A DNA stretch of 64,000 nucleotides from JAOUEA01 sp963790335 (GTDB lineage Bacteria > Actinomycetota > UBA4738 > HRBIN12). A program made the position numbers and the translations under genes. The notes below the pieces were generated by a model, which did no database searches, was not told where the DNA came from, and worked only from the letters and a program-made list of their open reading frames with translations. This document shows, piece by piece, positions 29,510-38,992 of the stretch. The stretch is taken from contig CAWBOB010000008.1 in assembly GCA_963790335.1 (NCBI GenBank), positions 434,001 through 498,000 of the forward strand. Reading direction: 5' to 3'. How positions within the stretch are numbered: the first letter of the stretch is position 1; every line of letters begins with the position of its first letter.

Positions 29510-30010
29510 TCAGTATCCGGTGCGCGTCCGTGCCTTCTCGGTGATCGCGGTACCCGCGGGGTCGACCACGTACCAGACATCGCCGACGCCCTGCCCGTTG
29601 GTATCACCGGCAGCCTCGTCCGACGCGAAGTAGTAGAGCGGCTGGCCGTCGTAGGTCACCTGCACATCGCCGTCGTCGCGCTCGGTCGTGCCGAGGAGCG
29701 CCTCATCGACGCCGTCTCCCGCGACGGGGGCGTCGTCGACGAGCGCCGGCCAGGCGGTGGCGCAGTCGTCGTAGCACGTGCTCGAACCGTCGGTATCCGC
29801 CTCGAACAGGTACAGGGTCATGCCCTCGGCATCGACCAGGATCGAACCCAGGTCCGAGTCCGCGACCTGCACGGTGGCCGTTTCCGCAGGCTCACTCTGC
29901 GCCGCCGACGTCGTTCCGGATGCCGGTTCCTCCCCGCTGTCGCTGCAGGCGGCGAGTGATGCCGAGAGCGCCAGTCCCACCGTGACGACCCTCATCGCAC
30001 CGATCCGCAT
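29510..30010 (-). CDS. COG4315-type secreted lipoprotein
   Basis: 166 residues with a lipobox (LSASLAACSDSG, Cys acylated). After a Ser/Glu-rich linker come two related repeats: ILVDAEGMTLYLFEADTDG with STCYDDCATAWPAL, and VTYDGQPLYYFASDEAAGDT, which is the typical pair of this family (D.G.TLY.F.D..G.S.C...CA..WP). The function of the family is unknown; members are often redox-linked or under ECF sigma control. It is divergent from the sigma/anti-sigma genes 117 bp away, so it is a likely target of that sigma factor. Confidence 0.88.
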   Translation of the reverse strand: MRIGAMRVVTVGLALSASLAACSDSGEEPASGTTSAAQSEPAETATVQVADSDLGSILVDAEGMTLYLFEADTDGSSTCYDDCATAWPALVDDAPVAGDGVDEALLGTTERDDGDVQVTYDGQPLYYFASDEAAGDTNGQGVGDVWYVVDPAGTAITEKARTRTGY

Positions 30011-30126
30011 GATCGCTCCTCCCTCGTCGTGTGAAGGGGGTACGGACGCCGTGCCGCCCGGCGTTCAAACACGCCGTCGGGTTTCGAACCGATCGGCCGG
30101 GCCGACCCGTACCCTTGGTCGAGACG

Positions 30127-30669
30127 ATGGATTCCACGCGATCCGACCTCGACGAGCAGGGGCTCAGAGCCGCGTACGCCGCCCACGCTGGGGAGATGTT
30201 CGGCTTCGCCGTGCGATCGCTCGATGATCGAGGCCTCGCGGAGGAGGCCGTGCAGGAAACCTTCGTGCGCGCATGGCGGTTCGGCGACCGGTTCGACCCT
30301 CAGCTCGGCACGATGCGCACGTGGCTCTTCGCCATCCTCAGGCACGTGGTGATCGACATCGCCCGTGCTCGTGCGATCCGGCCTGAGCCGGTGAGCGACG
30401 AGGCCATCCAGCGAGCGACGGACCGTGGAGCCTCGGAGGACCGGTTGGAACACGCGCTGCTCGCCTGGCAGATCGAGGAGGCACTCCGCCGGATCGGTGA
30501 GGACCATCGCAGGGTCGTGCTGGAGACCTACTACCGCCGAAGGCCGTACTCGGAGGTGGCGGTGACGCTCGGCATCCCCGAGGGAACCGTGAAGAGCCGG
30601 GTGTACTACGCGCTGCGTGCGCTGCGCCTCACGCTGGAGGAGATGGGGTGGGATGAGCCCACGCCCTGA
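30127..30669 (+). CDS. ECF-family RNA polymerase sigma factor
   Basis: 180 residues. Sigma-2: AEEAVQETFVRAWRFGDRFD and MRTWLFAILRHVVIDIARAR; sigma-4: VVLETYYRRRPYSEVAVTLG and IPEGTVKSRVYYALRALR (helix-turn-helix). ATG 30127. The reading frame overlaps the next gene, a zinc anti-sigma factor, by 17 bp, so the pair is co-expressed. The adjacent divergent lipoprotein suggests an envelope regulon including itself. Confidence 0.95.
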   Translation: MDSTRSDLDEQGLRAAYAAHAGEMFGFAVRSLDDRGLAEEAVQETFVRAWRFGDRFDPQLGTMRTWLFAILRHVVIDIARARAIRPEPVSDEAIQRATDRGASEDRLEHALLAWQIEEALRRIGEDHRRVVLETYYRRRPYSEVAVTLGIPEGTVKSRVYYALRALRLTLEEMGWDEPTP

Positions 30670-31328
30670 CGAGCACGTGCGTCCGCTGCTGGGAGCGTTC
30701 GCGCTCGGCCATCTCGACGAGGCCGAGGCGGCGGCGGTCGGGGCCCATCTCGAAGGATGTGCGCCATGCCGCGACGAGGCGGCCCAGCTCGCCTCCGTGG
30801 CCGAATTGCTTCCTCTGGCCGACCCCGAGCGCATCGGCGCGCCGGCGGAACCTCCGAGGGAGATGCTGGGGGGCGTGCTCGCACGCATCGAGCAAGAGCG
30901 GGGTGCTCGGTCGAAGACCCGGCGCCGTGTGGTGACCGCGCGCATCGCCGCCGCCGCAGCGATGATCACCCTGCTGGTCGTCGCCGGGCTTTCGACGCGC
31001 ACGTCCGACGAGACCGGGCGGTGAGCTCGTGGCCTTGCGGGCCAGTCGCGCCGGGGTCGCCGGGCAGGCCGTGGTCCATGAGGATCCTCGTTCGACGTGG
31101 GTCGAGCTCACGGTCTCGGGCCTGCCGGTCGGTGAGACCTACGGCGTGTGGCTCGAGGAAACCGGCACCGGTGAGCGATCGCCGCTGGGCACGTTCACCG
31201 GCACTCCGGGCGAGCTGTACATCAGCTTGTACTCGACCCTTCCTCGCGACCGAGCGGGAGCGGTCGGGGTGAGCGACTCGCAGGGCACCACGCTCCTGGT
31301 CGGCACCGTCCCGGCCGAAGCGGCGTGA
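30653..31328 (+). CDS. Zinc anti-sigma factor with RskA-like C-terminal domain (frame break)
   Basis: The N-terminal domain carries HLEGCAPCRDE, the HxxxCxxC zinc motif of ZAS anti-sigma factors. A membrane helix follows (VTARIAAAAAMITLLVVAGL). One extra base near 31016 hides the extracytoplasmic part, which then reads STWVELTVSGLPVGETYGVW and ends LLVGTVPAEAA, matching the RskA C-terminal domain. So the membrane-spanning anti-sigma is probably intact at about 225 residues rather than the short 123-residue form. It holds the sigma factor inactive until an external signal releases it. Confidence 0.85.
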
Positions 31329-31363
31329 CGGTCGTCGAGGCGCAGATGATCCTCGACATGCTG

Positions 31364-31390
31364 AAGGGCGGGGCCTCAGGCCCCGCCCTT
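31364..31390. terminator. Hairpin terminator between convergent genes
   Basis: A 12-bp perfect stem (AAGGGCGGGGCC / GGCCCCGCCCTT) with a TCA loop between the anti-sigma gene (+) and the DoxX gene (-). Confidence 0.8.
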
Positions 31391-31408
31391 CGATCGTGGT
31401 GAGGGATC

Positions 31409-31993
31409 TCAGTAGAGATACCTGCGGTCCTTCACGAACCCCTGGCGCTGCCAGATCTTGCCGAGCCCGTAGTAGCGGCCCGCGTTGGCCAGGAACAGCC
31501 CCGCCAGCACCGCCGTGTAGACGATGTGGTCGTCCATGAACGGGTTGTGCTCGGGCCAGATCGCCGTCGCGGTGTAGAAGATCGCCATCCAGATGGCGCC
31601 GCCCACCGCGGCGAGCCTGACGCCGATGCCCAGGATCAGGGCGACCCCGATGGCCAGCATCGAGAGCATGAACACCCAGTCGACCCAGCCTGCCACGGTC
31701 GGGCCTGCGGCGCCCATCTCAGCCCCGGTGATCGTCTCGTAGAAGCCCTTGAACGGCCCCTTGAGCGCGAACCCGAGCACGCCGGCGGTGGGGGATCCAC
31801 CGTTCACCCAGGCGTCGGCCCCTCCGAACACGATCGCGCCGGTCTCGGCGTCACGGCCGGTGGCGAATCCGAGCCCGAAGGCCTTGTCGAGGAACGCCCA
31901 GAGGAACGTCCATCCCATCGCCACTCGCAGGAACCCGAAGACCCGCTGCAGCCCCTTGGTGTGGATCGGCTCCAGCCGCTCCATGGGGGGCAT
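31409..31993 (-). CDS. DoxX-family membrane protein
   Basis: 194 residues with four predicted helices: VFGFLRVAMGWTFLWAFLDK, VDWVFMLSMLAIGVALILG, LAAVGGAIWMAIFYTATAIW and IVYTAVLAGLFLANAGRYYG. The length and the FLWAFLDKxFGLG start are typical of the actinobacterial DoxX branch. DoxX proteins are linked to quinone/thiol redox chemistry of the membrane. Its start lies 11 bp from that of the truncated flavodoxin on the other strand. Confidence 0.87.
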   Translation of the reverse strand: MPPMERLEPIHTKGLQRVFGFLRVAMGWTFLWAFLDKAFGLGFATGRDAETGAIVFGGADAWVNGGSPTAGVLGFALKGPFKGFYETITGAEMGAAGPTVAGWVDWVFMLSMLAIGVALILGIGVRLAAVGGAIWMAIFYTATAIWPEHNPFMDDHIVYTAVLAGLFLANAGRYYGLGKIWQRQGFVKDRRYLY

Positions 31994-32004
31994 CTGAGGT
32001 CGCC

Positions 32005-32373
32005 ATGCTCGTCGTCGGAGGTCCGACGCACGCCTTCGGCATGAGCCGGTCGACGACCCGACAGGATGCGATGTCCCAGGCCGGCAAGGACCAGGCAGCG
32101 GCGGGACTCGGGATCCGCGAGTGGCTGGAGTCGCTCGACCGTGCTGCAGATGACACGCCGGCAGTCACGTTCGACACCCACATCGACAAGCCGGTTCCCG
32201 GGTCGGCAGGCCGGGCAGCCGAGAAGCGTCTGCGCAAGCTCGGATACCGCATCGTCGAGCCGGCCGAGAGCTTCTCCGTCTCCGGCACCCCGGGCCCGCT
32301 GGTCGAGGGCGAGCTCGAGCGTGCCCGTCGGTGGGGTGAGCAGCTACCTTCGGCCCTTCGAACGCCATCCTGA
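32005..32373 (+). pseudogene. Flavodoxin-like protein lacking its N-terminal half
   Basis: The product starts directly at the mid-domain strand MLVVGGPTHAFGMSRSTTRQ, continues GLGIREWLESL, FDTHIDKPVPGSAG and ends VSGTPGPLVEGELERARRWG, a pattern I recognise from actinobacterial flavodoxin-fold proteins of about 170 residues. The first 55-60 residues, including the Ser/Thr-rich FMN phosphate loop, are absent. Upstream bases belong to the divergent DoxX gene, so the front part was probably deleted. FMN binding is unlikely without the loop. Confidence 0.65.
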
Positions 32374-32413
32374 CTGCCGGCACGCGGTCGCCGAGGGCGG
32401 AGAGGTGACGACG

Positions 32414-33028
32414 ATGGTTGCGAAGCTCGACCTGGTGAAGGAACGCCCAGACCTGTATCGGCCTTCGGTGAAGGAGCCGGTGCTCGTCGACGTGCCCGAG
32501 ATGGCATTCCTGATGGTGGACGGCCGCGGCGATCCGAACACCACACCCGAGTACGCGGAGGCCCTGAACGCCCTGTATTCGATCTCCTACGGGGTGAAGT
32601 TCGCGGTCAAGCGGGGCGGGAGCGTCGACTTCAAGGTGATGCCGCTGGAGGGGCTGTGGTGGAGCGATCGGATGTCCGACTTCACGCAGGGGCGGCGACG
32701 AGGGTGGAGGTGGACGATGATGATCGCTCAGCCGCCGGTCGTGACCGCAGACCTCGTCGGCGAGACGATCGCCGGGTCGGCCCGCACGAAGGATCTCCCC
32801 GCCCTGGATGGACTCACCTTCCAGCGATTCGATGAGGGTCGCTGTGCGCAGATCATGCACGTCGGTCCGTACTCCGCTGAAGGCCCGACCATCGAGCGGC
32901 TGCACGACTTCATCGTCGAGCAGGGCTACTCGCTCGGCGGTAAGCACCACGAGATCTACCTCGGCGATCCGCGACGAACGGCGCCCGAGCGGCTGAAGAC
33001 CGTGATCCGTCAGCCGGTGGCTTCCTGA
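32414..33028 (+). CDS. GyrI-like small-molecule-binding domain protein
   Basis: 204 residues. Typical segments: YRPSVKEPVLVDVPEMAFLMVDGRGDPN near the N-terminus (two pieces of the first repeat), LEGLWWSDRM, and ARCAQIMHVGPYSAEG-like MHVGPYSAEGPTIERLHDFI, with HHEIYLGDPRRTAPERLKTV at the end. Stand-alone GyrI-like proteins bind or hydrolyse small hydrophobic ligands and serve in drug tolerance; here no DNA-binding domain is attached. ATG 32414 follows AGAGGTGACGACG. Confidence 0.88.
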   Translation: MVAKLDLVKERPDLYRPSVKEPVLVDVPEMAFLMVDGRGDPNTTPEYAEALNALYSISYGVKFAVKRGGSVDFKVMPLEGLWWSDRMSDFTQGRRRGWRWTMMIAQPPVVTADLVGETIAGSARTKDLPALDGLTFQRFDEGRCAQIMHVGPYSAEGPTIERLHDFIVEQGYSLGGKHHEIYLGDPRRTAPERLKTVIRQPVAS

Positions 33029-33034
33029 GCCCGA

Positions 33035-34254
33035 TCACGCCGTTCCCGCGCGCGAGGTTCTCCAGAGCTCGAGCCCCGCGAAGAGGAAGGGATTGAGGGT
33101 GATCGAGATCAGCGCCGCCGCGACCACCAACTGGAACCCACGCTCGGGCAGCAGCCCGAGGCTCACCGAGGCCGTTGCGACGATGAACGAGAACTCGCCG
33201 ATCTGCGCGAGGCCGGCGGCGACGATGAAGCCGGTCTCGAGCGGACGCCTGAGGACCCGGACGATGGCGATCGCGGCGAGCGACTTCCCCACCACGATCA
33301 CCGCCAGCACCGCCACGATCGCGAGCGGTTCATCGAGCAGGATGGCGGGATCCAACAGCATGCCGACCGACACGAAGAACAGCACCGTGAACACGTCGGT
33401 GAGCGGCAGCACCTCGGCCGCTGCGCGTTCGCTCACGTGTGACTCGCTCAGCACCGCTCCTGCGAGGAAGGCGCCGAGGGCGAGCGAGACATCGAACAGC
33501 ACCGTGGCGGTGAATGCGACACCGAGGGCGATCGCGACGACCGCGAGCGTGAACAGCTCGCGGGAGCCGTCTCCTTCCACGTGCGAGAGCAGCCACGGAA
33601 GCACCCTCGCGCCGACGACCAGCATCAGCGCCGTCAGGAACGCCGCCTTCCCGAGGGCCGAGCCCACGGCGAGCAGCACGTCGGCCGGCGTCTGTGGCTC
33701 GGCAGCTTCCCGCGTGCCGGCCGCCGTCGCCAGGATGGGGAGCAGCACCAGCGCGATGACGGTGAACAGGTCCTCGACGATCAGCCAGCCCACGGCGATC
33801 CTGCCCGGTTCCGTGTGCAGCATGTCTCGTTGGGAGAGCGAGCGGAGCAGGACGACCGTGCTGGCGACCGAGATCGCGAGGCCGAGCACGAGCCCCGACT
33901 CGACCTTCCAGCCGAACGCCAGTCCGACGACGCAGTCCGAGGGCCGTCGCGGCGGCGATCTGGACGAGGGCGCCGGGGACCGCGATCGCCGCGCACCGCC
34001 ATCAGGTCACGGAGGCTGAAGTGCAGTCCGACGCCGAACATCAGCAACGCGACCCCGATCTCAGCGAGCTCGACCGCGATGTCGGGGTCCGCGACGATCC
34101 CCGGCGTGAAAGGACCGACGGCGACCCCTGCGAGCAGGTAACCCACGATCGATGGCAGCCGCAGGCGGCGGGCCACGAAGCCACAGAGGAACGCTGCCCC
34201 GAGTCCGATCGCGATCGTTGCGATCAGTTCGGTGCTATGGCCCCCCACCGACAC
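33035..34254 (-). CDS. CPA2-type monovalent cation/proton antiporter (two frame breaks)
   Basis: From GTG 34254: GLGAAFLCGFVARRLRLPSIVGYLLAG, the family's first helices, and ALLMFGVGLHFSLRDL. After removing extra bases near 33992 and 33925 it continues LVLGLAISVASTVVLLRSL, GWLIVEDLFTVIALVLLP (conserved Glu-Asp ion site), FLAGAVLSESHVSERAA and ends NPFLFAGLELWRTSRAGTA. About 405 residues; the cytoplasmic TrkA-N regulatory domain of KefB/YbaL relatives is absent. Likely Na+ or K+/H+ exchange. Confidence 0.88.
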
Positions 34255-34433
34255 GGCTCCTCTCTTGGCCGATGCCCGGCGCCGCCGGATCGGGCACTCG
34301 GAGCGTCATGTTCCTGGTTCGGGATCGACCGATCGGCCCTCGAGATCCGGGTCATACGTCAGCGAACTCGAGCGACGCCGAACACTAGGGTGGATCCGTC
34401 AGCCGAACGACGACGAGGCGCGAGGTGATCGAG

Positions 34434-35063
34434 ATGTCGGCCGCGCAGGGTGCCCATGTCGATCTCTATTGGTTGCCGTTGGGTGCAGGCGACACATCGG
34501 GGTGCGTACGGTTGAACGGTCGCGTCTTCGAGGCGCTGATGGCGCGATACGAACGTCGCGAGCCGTGTGACCTCTACCACTCCGCTCTGGACGTGCATCT
34601 CGGCACCCACCGCTACGCGATCGAGATGACCCCGGCGTGGGGGAACGGCAACGGCGATCGCGGTGTCGTCGCACGCGGACCCGTCGGCTCTCGGTGGCTC
34701 GGTCACTCGAGGGCCTTCCGGTACGAGGTTCGCCGGTGGTTGAACGGTCGCATCCCCGATGCCGACGAGGCCGTGACCAGCCCTCAGCGCATGAGCGCGG
34801 ACGCCGACGTCGCGCGGCGGCTGCTGGAACTGGTTCCCGACGTCCCGGCCCTCACCTGGGGCCGTGACGAACTTCGCGTGGGAGACATGTGGAACTCCAA
34901 CTCGCTCATCGCGTGGTTGCTCGCCTCGAGTGGTCACGACACTCATCTCGTCGAGCTCCCGCCACACGGTCGGGCTCCGGGGTGGGCCGCCGGTCTCGAG
35001 CTGGCAGACGGGTGGACCCTGGCGTCGAAGGCCTTGCCGATGGGGTTCACTGGTCCACCATGA
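34434..35063 (+). CDS. Conserved hypothetical protein
   Basis: ATG 34434 is preceded by GAGGTGA; GTG 34425 is also in frame. 209 residues with HVDLYWLPLGAGDTSGCVRL, DLYHSALDVHLGTHRYAIEM, an invariant-looking WGNGNGDRGVVARGPVGSRW and DMWNSNSLIAWLLASSG. The His, Asp and Asn/Ser residues resemble a papain-like or NlpC-type permuted peptidase layout, but I cannot confirm a catalytic triad. No signal peptide. It converges with the carbonic anhydrase gene and overlaps it by 17 bp. Confidence 0.6.
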   Translation: MSAAQGAHVDLYWLPLGAGDTSGCVRLNGRVFEALMARYERREPCDLYHSALDVHLGTHRYAIEMTPAWGNGNGDRGVVARGPVGSRWLGHSRAFRYEVRRWLNGRIPDADEAVTSPQRMSADADVARRLLELVPDVPALTWGRDELRVGDMWNSNSLIAWLLASSGHDTHLVELPPHGRAPGWAAGLELADGWTLASKALPMGFTGPP

Positions 35064-35682
35064 AGTCGACGATGCCGGAGCCGACAGCGTAGTGCGCTCC
35101 CACGATCGCGAGTCGTCCCCGCCTCCGAGTTCGCTGAGGACAGGGCTCTTCCGGAGCCGAGCCACCACGTCCCGGATGTTGGCACGGACTGCCCGGTCGA
35201 GGTAGCTCGTCACCCTCGCCGGATGAGCGCTCGACGGCGGGGGCGATCGCCTCCACGATCGTCGCCATGCTTCCATCTGCGGGCGTGCCTGCCTCGAGCG
35301 CTTCGATCGTTGCGATCACAGCGCCGCAGCGCTCGTGTCCGAGCACGACCACCAGCGGGATACCGAGCGCCACAGCACCGAACTCGACGCTCCCGAGCAC
35401 GGCTCCGTCGATCACCTGGCCCGCCGTCCTGATCACGAAGAGGTCACCCAGGCCGCGATCGAAGACGATCTCCGGCACCACACGCGAATCGACGCAACCG
35501 AACACCATGGCGAACGGTTCCTGCCCTTCGAGCCAGCAGGCTCGCCGTTCTCGGCGCGGCGGGAGCCGATGGGTTCGCCGCTGGCGAAGCGGGCGTTGCC
35601 CTCCTTCAACAGGGACAACGCGTGTTCACCGCGAGCCCACCGCTGTGGGTCCGGCGAGCTCGACGTCAGGATCGTCGGGCAT
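35047..35682 (-). CDS. Beta-carbonic anhydrase (several frame breaks)
   Basis: Interconverts CO2 and bicarbonate. The zinc ligands are visible: Cys and Asp of FGCVDSRVVPE and His/Cys of LGHERCGAV. Joined segments: start MPDDPDVELAGP at ATG 35682, then ARGEHALSLLKEGNARFASG, QEPFAMV, YLDRAVRANIRDVVARLRKS and the end LAIVGAHYAVGSGIVDF. Breaks lie near 35635, 35530, 35205 and 35097; two of these fit a missing C in a CC run rather than an extra base. About 210 residues, cytoplasmic. Confidence 0.86.
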
Positions 35683-35928
35683 CTCGTTCCTCGGACCCTC
35701 CGCGATCGAATGCGCACGCTCACGTCGGTCAGGCTGGTGTTCCGCCACCGATCGATCGAGCTGGATGAACCTGCTCGGCCGATATCAGACCACGGCTGGG
35801 GAACCTCCCTTCGGCTCGACAGGCGGGCACTCGCCAGACCCGCGGGTTCGCGTAGATTCAGGCGAGGTTCTCTTCGCAGGGAACGGGTATCATCGTCGGA
35901 GAACATCGTGGAAGATGACGCCGGAACG

Positions 35929-36928
35929 ATGACGCAGGGCAGGGGACTCCGGGTCGGCGCGCCTCGAGGCTCCCGACAGGCCCGGTTGGTACTTCCTGGA
36001 CAACCACGCCCTCGTGCTGCTCGCGTTGGTGGAGGAACCCGACGCCACGGTCCGTGAACTCGCCGAAGCGGTTGGGGTCACCGAGCGCACCGCGTTCCGA
36101 GTCCTCAGAGATCTCGAGACCGAGGGCTACATCAGGCGTGAGGGCACGGGCCGGAGAGGCCGATACCTCGTCGCGGAGGACATGCCCCTGCGCCATCCGC
36201 TGAACCGATCGGCGCCCATCCGTCAGCTGATCGACCTGCTGGGGAGCCCTGAGGTCACGACGTGGCGGTGGGACCCCGCGACGAACGAAGTGTCCGGGCC
36301 CGAGGGGTCGTATCGACTGCACGGGCTGGTGCCTCAACACGAGGCCTCGTCGACCGAGTCTGCGGGCAGCAACATCCATCCTGATGACTGGCCCCGGGTC
36401 CGCGAGGCCCTCGAGCAGGCCGTGTCGCTGGGTGAGATCGACGTCACCTACCGGGTGACGTTCCCGGACGGATCACTGAACTGGGTCCATGCCCGAGGTG
36501 CACGGGGGCCCATGGATGACATGTTCCACGGCACCTTCACCGACATCACGCACGAGACCGAGATCGAGGAAGCTCGATCGCTGGCGGAAGCCCGGCTGCA
36601 GCTGGTCTTCGCCGAGAGCGCGACCCCGATGTTCGTGTTCGGTCCCAGCGTTCGACTCGATGCCGTGAACGATGCCTTCGCTCACACCCTGGGTCGCGAT
36701 CCGTCGGAGCTGGTGACCAGACGACTCGAGGACTTCGTCGAGCCCGACGACATCGGTCCGCTTCGCGAGGCGAGCGAGCAGCTCACGCCCGGTGGGGATA
36801 CGACCATCGCGCCCATCACCCTGCTCGGCAAGCGGCGGCGCTCGATCAGATGTTCGATCCGCCTCCAGGTCGATAGCCCCGGCCACGCGCAGCGCATGGG
36901 CGTGGGCCTGGTCCAGGTGGCGTCCTGA
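35929..36928 (+). CDS. One-component regulator: winged helix plus two PAS domains (frame break)
   Basis: After a short N-terminus (ATG 35929; one extra base near 35985) it reads GWYFLDNHALVLLALVEEPD, a winged-helix start common in actinobacteria, with RELAEAVGVTERTAFRVLRD as the helix-turn-helix and PLRHPLNRSAPIRQLIDLLG closing it. Residues about 100-190 form a PAS domain (TWRWDPATNEVSG, PDGSLNWVHARG) and about 200-270 a second PAS (FAESATPMFVFGPSVRLDAV). No kinase, GGDEF or other output, so the PAS pair presumably senses a ligand or light/redox state and controls the attached DNA-binding domain directly. Confidence 0.75.
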
Positions 36929-36960
36929 CGGGTCGCCAACGGGATCCGGCCCCTCTGTCG

Positions 36961-38992
36961 TCAGGCTCCGTCGAGCGGGAACACGCCGAGGCGCCGCTCC
37001 CCCGCGTCGTCATACGCGACGAGCTCGGCCTCGTGCACCACGCAGGAGATGTTTCCGACGTCGGCGGCCGCCAGCCACGCGAGGAACTCCTCCCACCCCG
37101 CGGCCGGGAACGCTCGCACGTAGGCGAGCGAGAGGTGCGGGATCCACGCCTGCAGCCCGATCGCGTCGCTGTATCCGGCCGGGAGGCCTTCGTCAGCCGC
37201 TCGCTGCCAGAGCTCGTGCATCGCGCTCGTGAGCGTGTCCGTCTGCGCGACGCCCACGAACGGGATCGCTCCGTCCTCGTCGAAGACGCCCAGGCGTTCG
37301 GGACGCAGCTCGATCGGAGCTCGACCATCGGCCCACGCGCCGACGAGGGCCACGATGCGCGTCTGATCCTCGGCGGTCACCGGTGAGCCCGACGAACCGA
37401 ACGCCTTGAGCGTCACATGGGCGCTGGGTGCGCTGGCCCGCGCTCCAGCCAGCCGATCGAGGGCTTGCCCCTGCCAGCGCATGAAGGCCTCGTGCACCGC
37501 CGCGACGGGGCGAACGATCACGTACGCGATGCCCGACGTCTCGCGCAGGAGCTCCCGGTCAACCGCGATCGGAACGCGCGACGGGACGGTGCGGTCCTCC
37601 ACGTCGAGCCACTGCACCCGGCCGGCATGGTTCAGACCGATCTCGACCCGCACCGAGCCTGCCCGGGCCGAGAGCGTGCCCCGCATCGGGGTCGACGGTT
37701 CGAGCGAGGCGTCGTCGAGCGGGCCGTGGCGGGCGACGATCCGCCCGGCAGTCGCGGCGCGGCGGGCGAGCGACTCGTCGAGCTCGACGTTCTCGGCGAA
37801 CAGCTCGCGCGCGTCGGTTTCGTTCCATGATGAGAGCAGGGAGACCGCCCTGCTCGCCGCGTGCGACAGCGAGGGCGCCGGCGTGACGCGCGTGTGCCGG
37901 CCCCAGATCGTCGAGATCGGCCAGCACCTCGAGCGCTTCCAGACAGGCCCCGTGCATGTTGCCGTACGTCACGTTCGACAGACCGATGACGCCGACGCCA
38001 CGCTCGGGCAGCCAGCGCATGTGTGAGCCGTAGCCCGGCAACCCTCCGCTGTGACCGACCGACACGCCGAGCCGCTCGTCGATGCGCACGCTCAGGCCGA
38101 GACCGTAGCCCGTGACCGCGACCCTCGACGGCCCGTCCGGTGCGGGCCGCACCCGAGCCAGCTCGTCGACCCGACGGAACTGCTGCATCTCGCGCCGCGC
38201 CCATCGCGGGAGCGGGCCGTCGTCGGGCCCGTCCCGCGGAGGGAACGCGTCGGTGAAGAATCCGACCCACCGTGACAGGTCGCGGACCGTCGACCACAGC
38301 CCGCCCATCGGCGCGATCGTCCCGTCGCCGAGCGGGGAAGCCTCGAGCACCGGCTCGTCCTCCTGGAGGCGATATGGCTCCGCGACCTCATGCTCCACGG
38401 GCCGCTCCCAGGACGTGCTCGACATGCCGAGCGGTTCGAGCAACGCCGACGACACGAGCTCCTGTACCCGCACGCCCGCGACCCGCTCGATCACCCTGCC
38501 CACGAGTCCCCAGCCCAGGTTCGAGTACTCGAACCGAACCCCCGGCGTCCAGGCGAACGCCGCGCCGCCGGCGATCAGGGCATCCATCTCCTCGTCGCTG
38601 AGATCGAGGTGCCGGTCGGCCCACGCGTCGTCGGTGGGCAAGCCCGATTCCATGGTGACGAGGTGGCGCACCGTGATCGGCGGGCCGTCCGACGTCGCGC
38701 CACGCCATGACGCGAGCTCGGGCACGTATCCAGCGACCGGGTCGTCGAGCCGCAGCCGCCCGTCGGCCACCAAGCCCATGAGCGCCGCGCCTGTGAAGCT
38801 CTTCGTCATCGAGGCGATGCGGAAGACGCTGTCGCCGCCCGGGGGTGCGCCGTCTCCGAGGCGCAGGGCGCCGATGCCACCGGCGGCGACCAGTGCTCCG
38901 TCGCGCACGAGCCCCCACGCCACGCCCGGGGCTCGCACGCGCCGGGCCCACCGATCGAAGACATCACCGAGCGCCTCCTCGGTGACCGCCAC
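36961..38992 (-). CDS. Serine hydrolase (beta-lactamase/PBP type) fused to a 2H phosphoesterase domain (frame break)
   Basis: From GTG 38992 the first about 370 residues are a class-C-like serine hydrolase: SMTK (Ser61, Lys64), YSN in FEYSNLGWG, and HSGGLPGYG. One extra G near 37900 shifts into the frame that carries a small C-terminal beta domain and then, without any stop or usable start between, a 2H (ligT-like) domain with both motifs: HVTL (His codon 37417-37419) and HLSL (37135-37137). Total about 677 residues. No signal peptide is evident. It follows the secreted-protein gene by a 1-nt overlap (TAGTG), so it belongs to the MauA-like operon. The fusion is unusual. Confidence 0.78.
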
